A DNA stretch of 64,000 bases from Streptomyces sp. ATexAB-D23. GTDB lineage: Bacteria > Actinomycetota > Actinomycetes > Streptomycetales > Streptomycetaceae. The stretch covers positions 23,967-87,966 of the forward strand of contig NZ_KB892004.1 of NCBI RefSeq assembly GCF_000373645.1. The letters run 5' to 3'. The notes under the pieces are model-generated. The model ran no database searches. It was not told the origin of the DNA and worked only from the letters and a program-made list of their open reading frames with translations. A program made the translations under genes and the position numbers. Below are positions 59,462 to 64,000 of the stretch, piece by piece (the first letter of the stretch is position 1; every line of letters starts with the position of its first letter).

Positions 59462-62248
59462 GTGGGGACCGCACAGCGAAGAGACCGGCACAAGGGCGCC
59501 AGTGCGCTGCTGGCCCTGATATCCGCGGCGTTCCTGCTGCTTGCCATGTGCGTGACACTCGTCACGGTCGGCCCGGCCGCCGCCGCAGGCCCGGTCGGCG
59601 ACTGCACGGCCACCGAAGGGGCCGTCGTCGCCGTCGACTTCGGCCCCTTCGGCGGCAAGGTCGAGCGGGGCTGCGACACGACGCCGACGACCGGCTACGA
59701 ACTCCTGCACGACGCCGGGTTCACCACCGAGGGCACCCAGCACGACGGCCCCGCCTTCATCTGCCGCATCGGCCTCGGCTCGGGCACCCAGTACCCGACC
59801 ACCGAGCAGGAAGCCTGCGTCCTCACACCGCCGGCCACCGCCTACTGGTCGTACTGGATCGCGTCGCCGGGCACCAACACCTGGACGTACAGCCAGTACG
59901 GCGCCATGTCCCGCAAGCTGAAGGACGGTGACGTCGACGCCTGGGTGTTCGGAGGCACCGACGCCGGCGGCTCCACCGGCAAGCCGGCGTTCACCCCCGA
60001 CGACGTACGCGCGGGCGGCTCCACCGGGACCCCCGGCCCCGGCAGCACTCCCACGGCCCCGGCGGGCGAGGTCGATCTCGCGGCGGCGGCGGCCTGGGTG
60101 TCGGGCGTCCTCGAAGACGGCGAACGCGTCGTGGACGAAGGCGCCGGCACCCCCGACTACCTCCTGACCACCGAGGCCGCCTACGCCCTCGTGGCGGCGG
60201 ACCCCGAGCACGCGGACATCGCGAAGGTCACCGCCTTCCTCGCCGCCCACACCGACGACTACGCCTACCCCTCGGGCAAGGACGGGGCCCCGGACCCGGC
60301 CGCCGCCGCCCGGCTCGCCCTGCTCGCCGAGGCGACGGACGCCGATCCGGGGGACTTCGGCGGACACGATCTGACCGCCTCCCTCACCGGCAGCGTCTGC
60401 GCCGCGGGCCCCGAGGCCGGCAGCCCCGCGCCCGGCTGCACCGCCAAGGGCGACTTCCGCAACGCCGGTTACGCGGACGGCCAGGCGCTCGCCGTGCTCG
60501 CCCTCGTCCGAGCCGGTGCCACACCCCCGGCCGACGCGGTCGCCAGGCTCGCCCGGCTCCAGTGCGAGGACGGCGGGATCACGAGCATCCTGATCCGCCC
60601 CGGCGAGTACTGCGACGGCGACCCCGCCACCACCGGCCTCGCCGCCCTCGCCCTGCACGAGGCGGGCGGCCAGGAAGCGGCGGTCACCCGGGCGGTGGCG
60701 TACCTGAAGAAGGCGCAGCGCGAGGACGGGGCGTTCCCCGGCTACACCGGGTCCACCACCGGCAGCGTCCACGCCACCGGGTTCGCCGCACAGGCGCTGC
60801 GCGCGCTCGGCGCCCCCGCGTACGCCGACGCCGCGGTCTCCTGGCTCTCCCGGGAGCAACTGGACGGCGGCGGCTTCGGGTTCGAGGAGGACGCCACCGA
60901 CCCGGTTCTCTACCCGACGGGCCCCGCGGTCCTGGCCGGGGCGGGCACCGATCTCGCCCGCCTCACGACGAAGCGGTCCGGCCCGACCGACCCGCCGGCC
61001 ACCGAGCCCCCCACCACCCGGCCGCCCACGACCGGACCGCCCACCGCGGAGCCGACCCGCCCCGCGGGCGAAGGTCCCGATCTGAAGAAGGGCGTCGCCT
61101 ACCTCACCAGCGCCGCCAACCTGAGGCAGGGCCAGTACTACCCGGTCGGTCCGGAATCCCCGCGCGCGGACTTCGGCCTCACCATCGACGGCGCCTACGC
61201 GCTCGCCGCCACCGGCCTGGACAACGACAAGCTGCGCGGCATCGTCGACTTCCTCGACAAGGGCGGCAAGGACGGCGACGGCAAGACCCTGCAGGACTGG
61301 ACCGGGACCGGCACCAAGTACGCGCTCGGCGGCTCCATGGGCAAGGCAGCCCTCCTCGCCGAGGCCGTGGGCCGCGACCCCCGCGCTTTCGGCGGCCAGG
61401 ACCTCATCGCAGGACTGAACGCCGCCGTGTGCGAGAAGGCCACCCCGGCCCCGGACCGCAGCTGCGCCGCCAAGGGCGCCTACACCTACGCCCCCTCCGT
61501 CTTCTCCCAGGCACTGGCGGTCATGGCCCAGGTGCGGGCCGGCGAGGAGAAGGCGGCCCAGGAACCGATCGCGTACCTGGAAAGCCTCCAGCACGACAGC
61601 GGGGCATGGCCCAGCCTGATCCCCGCCACCGGGGACTCGGACGTCGACTCGACCGCCATCGCCGCCATGGCCCTGGACCTCGTCGGCGGCGAGAAGGCGG
61701 AGAAGGCCGTCGCCAAGGCGCTGGCCTGGCTCGCGGACCAGCAGCTGTCCGACGGCGGCGGCTTCCCCGGCGCGGCCGGCAACTCGGTCAACTCGGCCGC
61801 CCTCGCCATCCAGGGGCTCTCGCTGGACGAGGAGCGCTACGCCTCCCGGATCGCCAGGGCCCAGAAGTTCCTGGCGGGCCGGCAGAACAGCGACGGCGGC
61901 TTCGACGTCGCCAAGGAAGGCCGGCGCGAATCGAACCTGCGGGCCTCCGCCCAGGCGGTCGGCGGGGCGACCGGCATCTCCTTCGGCACGCTGGAACGCA
62001 GCTTGGACGGCACCACGCCCCAGCCCACCCCCAGCCCCTCCACCCCGCAGATCGTCACCCCCGACGACCCGGCCGGGGGCACCGGCGGCATCATCGACAC
62101 CGACGGGGGCGGCTCCGGTGGCGGTGCGCTGGCCTCGACCGGTGTGCGGGCCGGCGCCTTCGCCGGCCTGGCGGCCCTGCTCGTCGCCGCCGGATGGCGG
62201 GTCGTCGTGATCGCCCGCCGCAGGGCAGCGGTGGGGGACGGGATATGA
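59462..62248 (+). CDS. Large cell-wall-anchored prenyltransferase-repeat protein (LASTG sortase signal)
   Basis: 928 residues from GTG 59462 (GAGGGGG 6 bases upstream). The N-terminus is a signal peptide (ALISAAFLLLAMCVTLVTVG). A head domain ends in DGPAFICRIGLGSGTQYPTT. Two sets of alpha/alpha repeats follow (for example YLKKAQREDGAFPGYTG; LQHDSGAWPSL), separated by a Pro/Thr-rich linker. The end LASTG-hydrophobic-RRR is a class E sortase signal. The head is repeated in the next gene. It probably captures cobalamin at the cell surface. Confidence 0.85.
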   Translation: MGTAQRRDRHKGASALLALISAAFLLLAMCVTLVTVGPAAAAGPVGDCTATEGAVVAVDFGPFGGKVERGCDTTPTTGYELLHDAGFTTEGTQHDGPAFICRIGLGSGTQYPTTEQEACVLTPPATAYWSYWIASPGTNTWTYSQYGAMSRKLKDGDVDAWVFGGTDAGGSTGKPAFTPDDVRAGGSTGTPGPGSTPTAPAGEVDLAAAAAWVSGVLEDGERVVDEGAGTPDYLLTTEAAYALVAADPEHADIAKVTAFLAAHTDDYAYPSGKDGAPDPAAAARLALLAEATDADPGDFGGHDLTASLTGSVCAAGPEAGSPAPGCTAKGDFRNAGYADGQALAVLALVRAGATPPADAVARLARLQCEDGGITSILIRPGEYCDGDPATTGLAALALHEAGGQEAAVTRAVAYLKKAQREDGAFPGYTGSTTGSVHATGFAAQALRALGAPAYADAAVSWLSREQLDGGGFGFEEDATDPVLYPTGPAVLAGAGTDLARLTTKRSGPTDPPATEPPTTRPPTTGPPTAEPTRPAGEGPDLKKGVAYLTSAANLRQGQYYPVGPESPRADFGLTIDGAYALAATGLDNDKLRGIVDFLDKGGKDGDGKTLQDWTGTGTKYALGGSMGKAALLAEAVGRDPRAFGGQDLIAGLNAAVCEKATPAPDRSCAAKGAYTYAPSVFSQALAVMAQVRAGEEKAAQEPIAYLESLQHDSGAWPSLIPATGDSDVDSTAIAAMALDLVGGEKAEKAVAKALAWLADQQLSDGGGFPGAAGNSVNSAALAIQGLSLDEERYASRIARAQKFLAGRQNSDGGFDVAKEGRRESNLRASAQAVGGATGISFGTLERSLDGTTPQPTPSPSTPQIVTPDDPAGGTGGIIDTDGGGSGGGALASTGVRAGAFAGLAALLVAAGWRVVVIARRRAAVGDGI

Positions 62249-63156
62249 CGACCGCCCCATGGCGCAGGGCAGTACGGGCGGTGACCGCACTCCTGCTCGG
62301 GACCGCCGCGCTGACGGCCAACGCGCCGTCGGCGGCGGCGGACCCGCAGCCCATGGGCCGGTGCACCACCACGTCCGGGGCCGTGCTCGCGGTCGACTTC
62401 AGCCACTGGGGCGGGCCCGTCTACCGCTCCTGCGGAACCACCCCGACGACCGGGTACGAACTGCTCAACCAGGGCGGCTGGCGCACCACCGGCACCGGAC
62501 ACGACGGTCCGGCCTTCATCTGCCGGATCGGCTACAGCGGCCACCAGGGCGGCAAGCAGTACCCCACGCCCCAGCAGGACGACTGCGTCCTGACCCCGCC
62601 CGCCTCCGCCTACTGGTCGTACTGGCACGCCGACCCGGGGGCGAGCACCTGGGAGTACAGCCGGCTCGGCGCGATGCTCTACCGGCCGAAGCCGGGCAGC
62701 GTCGACCTGTGGATCTTCGGCGGCACCGACATCGGCGGCACCGAGGGCCGCCCCACCCTCACCCCGGACCAGCTGCGCGCCCACAACACCGAGGCGCGGG
62801 GGGACGCGGGCAAGCCCGAGTCGACCGAGCGGGCCCCGGAGCTGCCCCCCGGCACCAGCACCGGTCCGAAGGCGACCGCGACCCGCAGGCCCCCGCCCTC
62901 CACAACCGCGTCCGCCTCCCCGGAGACCTCGCCCGGCCCGTCGCGGTCCGCGTCACCGAGCCCCTCGGTGACCGGGACGCCCGGCCCGTCGCCGAGCGCG
63001 TCGGAGACCGGGACCCGCGTGGTCGACGCGGCCCCCGCGAGCGAGGCCAGGACGGACGCGGGCTCCGTCCTGCCGGTGGTGGCCGGCGGCGCCCTGATCC
63101 TGCTCGTCGGCGGGGCGGCCGTGTACGCGGCCGGGCGCCGCCGCCGCACGGAGTGA
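62245..63156 (+). CDS. SCO2322-like secreted/anchored protein
   Basis: 303 residues, ATGA overlap with the previous gene. After a signal peptide (ALLLGTAALTANAPSAAA) the head domain (GTTPTTGYELLNQGGWRTTG, DGPAFICRIG, WSYWHADPGASTWEYSRLGA) closely resembles that of the upstream protein. A Pro/Ser/Thr-rich stalk and a C-terminal helix (VLPVVAGGALILLVGGAAVY) with RRRR follow. The family name is recalled from Streptomyces annotation. It is probably the membrane-tethered partner of the same B12-uptake system. Confidence 0.78.
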   Translation: MTTAPWRRAVRAVTALLLGTAALTANAPSAAADPQPMGRCTTTSGAVLAVDFSHWGGPVYRSCGTTPTTGYELLNQGGWRTTGTGHDGPAFICRIGYSGHQGGKQYPTPQQDDCVLTPPASAYWSYWHADPGASTWEYSRLGAMLYRPKPGSVDLWIFGGTDIGGTEGRPTLTPDQLRAHNTEARGDAGKPESTERAPELPPGTSTGPKATATRRPPPSTTASASPETSPGPSRSASPSPSVTGTPGPSPSASETGTRVVDAAPASEARTDAGSVLPVVAGGALILLVGGAAVYAAGRRRRTE

Positions 63157-63161
63157 CCCGG

Positions 63162-64000
63162 GTGACCCACACGGCCCGCGAGGCGGCCGCACCGGTCTCC
63201 GGCAACCTGCCGGACACCGGCGGCCGCCGCCTGCCCAGGACCCTGCATCCGGTCGCCTGGTGGATCTGGGCGCTCGCCCTGGCCACGGCGGTCAGCCGCA
63301 CCAACAACCCGCTGCTGCTCCTCCTCGTCCTCGCGGTCCTCGGCTACGTCGTCACCGCGCGCCGCACCGAGGCCCCCTGGGCACGAGGATTCAAGTACTA
63401 CCTCTTTCTCGCCGGCACCGTCGTCGCGATCCGGGTCCTGTTCCGGGCCGTGTTCGCCACCGGCATCACCCCGCACGACCACTTCCTCTTCGCGCTCCCG
63501 CACATCCCCACCCCCGACTGGTACGCCGGCATCCGGCTCGGCGGCCCCGTCTCGCTCGAAGCGCTGCTGTCGGCCGCCACCGACGGACTGCGGCTCGCCT
63601 GCATGCTGTGCTGCATCGGCGCCGCCAACACCCTCGCCAACCCCAAACGGGCCCTGCGCGTCCTGCCCGGAGCCCTGCACGAACTCGGCGTCGCCGTCAC
63701 CGTCGCCATCAGCGTCGCCCCCCAACTCGTCCAGAGCGTCCAGCGCGTCGCCCGCGCCCGCCGGCTCCGCGCCGGCCGCAACAAGGGGCTGAAGGCCCTG
63801 CGCGGCATCGTTGTCCCCGTCCTGGAGGACGCCCTCGAACGCTCCCTGCGCCTGGCCGCCGGCATGGACTCCCGGGGATACGGCCGCGCCGGCACCGCGA
63901 CCCGCCGCTCCCGGCGCGTCACCGGCACCCTCATGCTCCTCGGCATGTGCGGGCTGTGCGCCGGGGCCTACGGGCTCCTCGACGCGACCGCGCCCCGCTT
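63162..64000 (+). CDS. ECF transporter T component, EcfT (partial)
   Basis: 279 codons before the window end. GTG 63162 is chosen for the GGAG 8 bases upstream; GTG 63153 would overlap the previous stop. The protein has repeated membrane helices (PVAWWIWALALATAVSR, LLLLLVLAVLGYVVTAR, FLAGTVVAIRVLFRAVFATG, GVAVTVAISVAPQLVQ) and a coupling segment with ARARRLRAGRNKGLKALRG and AGMDSRGYGR, the A-x-x-x-RG pattern of EcfT/CbiQ. Its operon suggests cobalamin uptake. An EcfA ATPase is expected beyond the window. Confidence 0.88.
   Translation, partial: MTHTAREAAAPVSGNLPDTGGRRLPRTLHPVAWWIWALALATAVSRTNNPLLLLLVLAVLGYVVTARRTEAPWARGFKYYLFLAGTVVAIRVLFRAVFATGITPHDHFLFALPHIPTPDWYAGIRLGGPVSLEALLSAATDGLRLACMLCCIGAANTLANPKRALRVLPGALHELGVAVTVAISVAPQLVQSVQRVARARRLRAGRNKGLKALRGIVVPVLEDALERSLRLAAGMDSRGYGRAGTATRRSRRVTGTLMLLGMCGLCAGAYGLLDATAPR

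Overview
The window is high-GC DNA with dense, often 4-bp-overlapping genes, GTG starts, TerD, SARP, MbtH and sortase-type surface proteins. It is almost certainly a Streptomyces chromosome segment. There are no rRNA or tRNA genes and no complete insertion sequence. All calls come from reading the sequence; no database search was run.

Region 1 (1-10.2 kb) holds ordinary genes: two SRPBCC proteins (one cut by the window edge), a DeoR regulator, a membrane lipase-like protein, a beta-helix/AAA ATPase fusion and several conserved small or membrane proteins.

Region 2 (10.2-27.6 kb) is an NRPS operon on the minus strand, mostly with ATGA/GTGA overlaps. In transcription order it encodes NRPS1 (C-A-PCP), NRPS2 (C-A-PCP-TE fused to a whole MFS exporter), a free-standing adenylating ligase, NRPS3 (C-A-PCP), MbtH, a lone carrier protein, a lone condensation domain and an N,N-dimethylformamidase-like protein. 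The A-domain pockets read as a basic amino acid, Ser and Gly. The TE has Cys in place of Ser as nucleophile, and its module is read as Ser-specific, so a beta-lactone release is a testable idea. A DasR-like operator abuts the -35 box of a good promoter upstream.

Region 3 (27.9-39.4 kb) holds housekeeping and accessory genes: TerD-type protein, HpnB-like glycosyltransferase, glutamate racemase-like protein, Lnt, NUDIX, a LysR/SDR pair around a palindromic operator, and an acyl-CoA oxidase. Two MITE-like elements (35.5 and 40.8-40.96 kb) each supply the stop codon of the neighbouring regulator.

Region 4 (about 41-57.5 kb) looks like an undescribed RiPP (ribosomally made, modified peptide) locus. 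A minus-strand operon encodes an 85-residue precursor with three WCGVHQE cores, a radical SAM/SPASM enzyme, an MFS exporter, a prolyl oligopeptidase and a glycosyltransferase. A convergent plus-strand operon encodes a second radical SAM enzyme, a heme-oxygenase-like enzyme, a 69-residue peptide, a cyclase/ATPase regulator, a subtilase and a GAF protein. A P450 is divergent from the precursor. The two peptides share a PEVxAHS motif. The promoters of both operons and of the P450 carry 11-bp-periodic heptad repeats, mostly reading C-G-A-A-C-C, placed 8 bp before the -10, the classic SARP arrangement. A SARP/AfsR-type gene lies at 41-42.8 kb.

Region 5 (57.5-64 kb) is a cobalamin-responsive region: two back-to-back cobalamin riboswitches drive secreted prenyltransferase-repeat proteins, one with a LASTG sortase signal, followed by an SCO2322-like protein and an EcfT transporter subunit that runs off the window.
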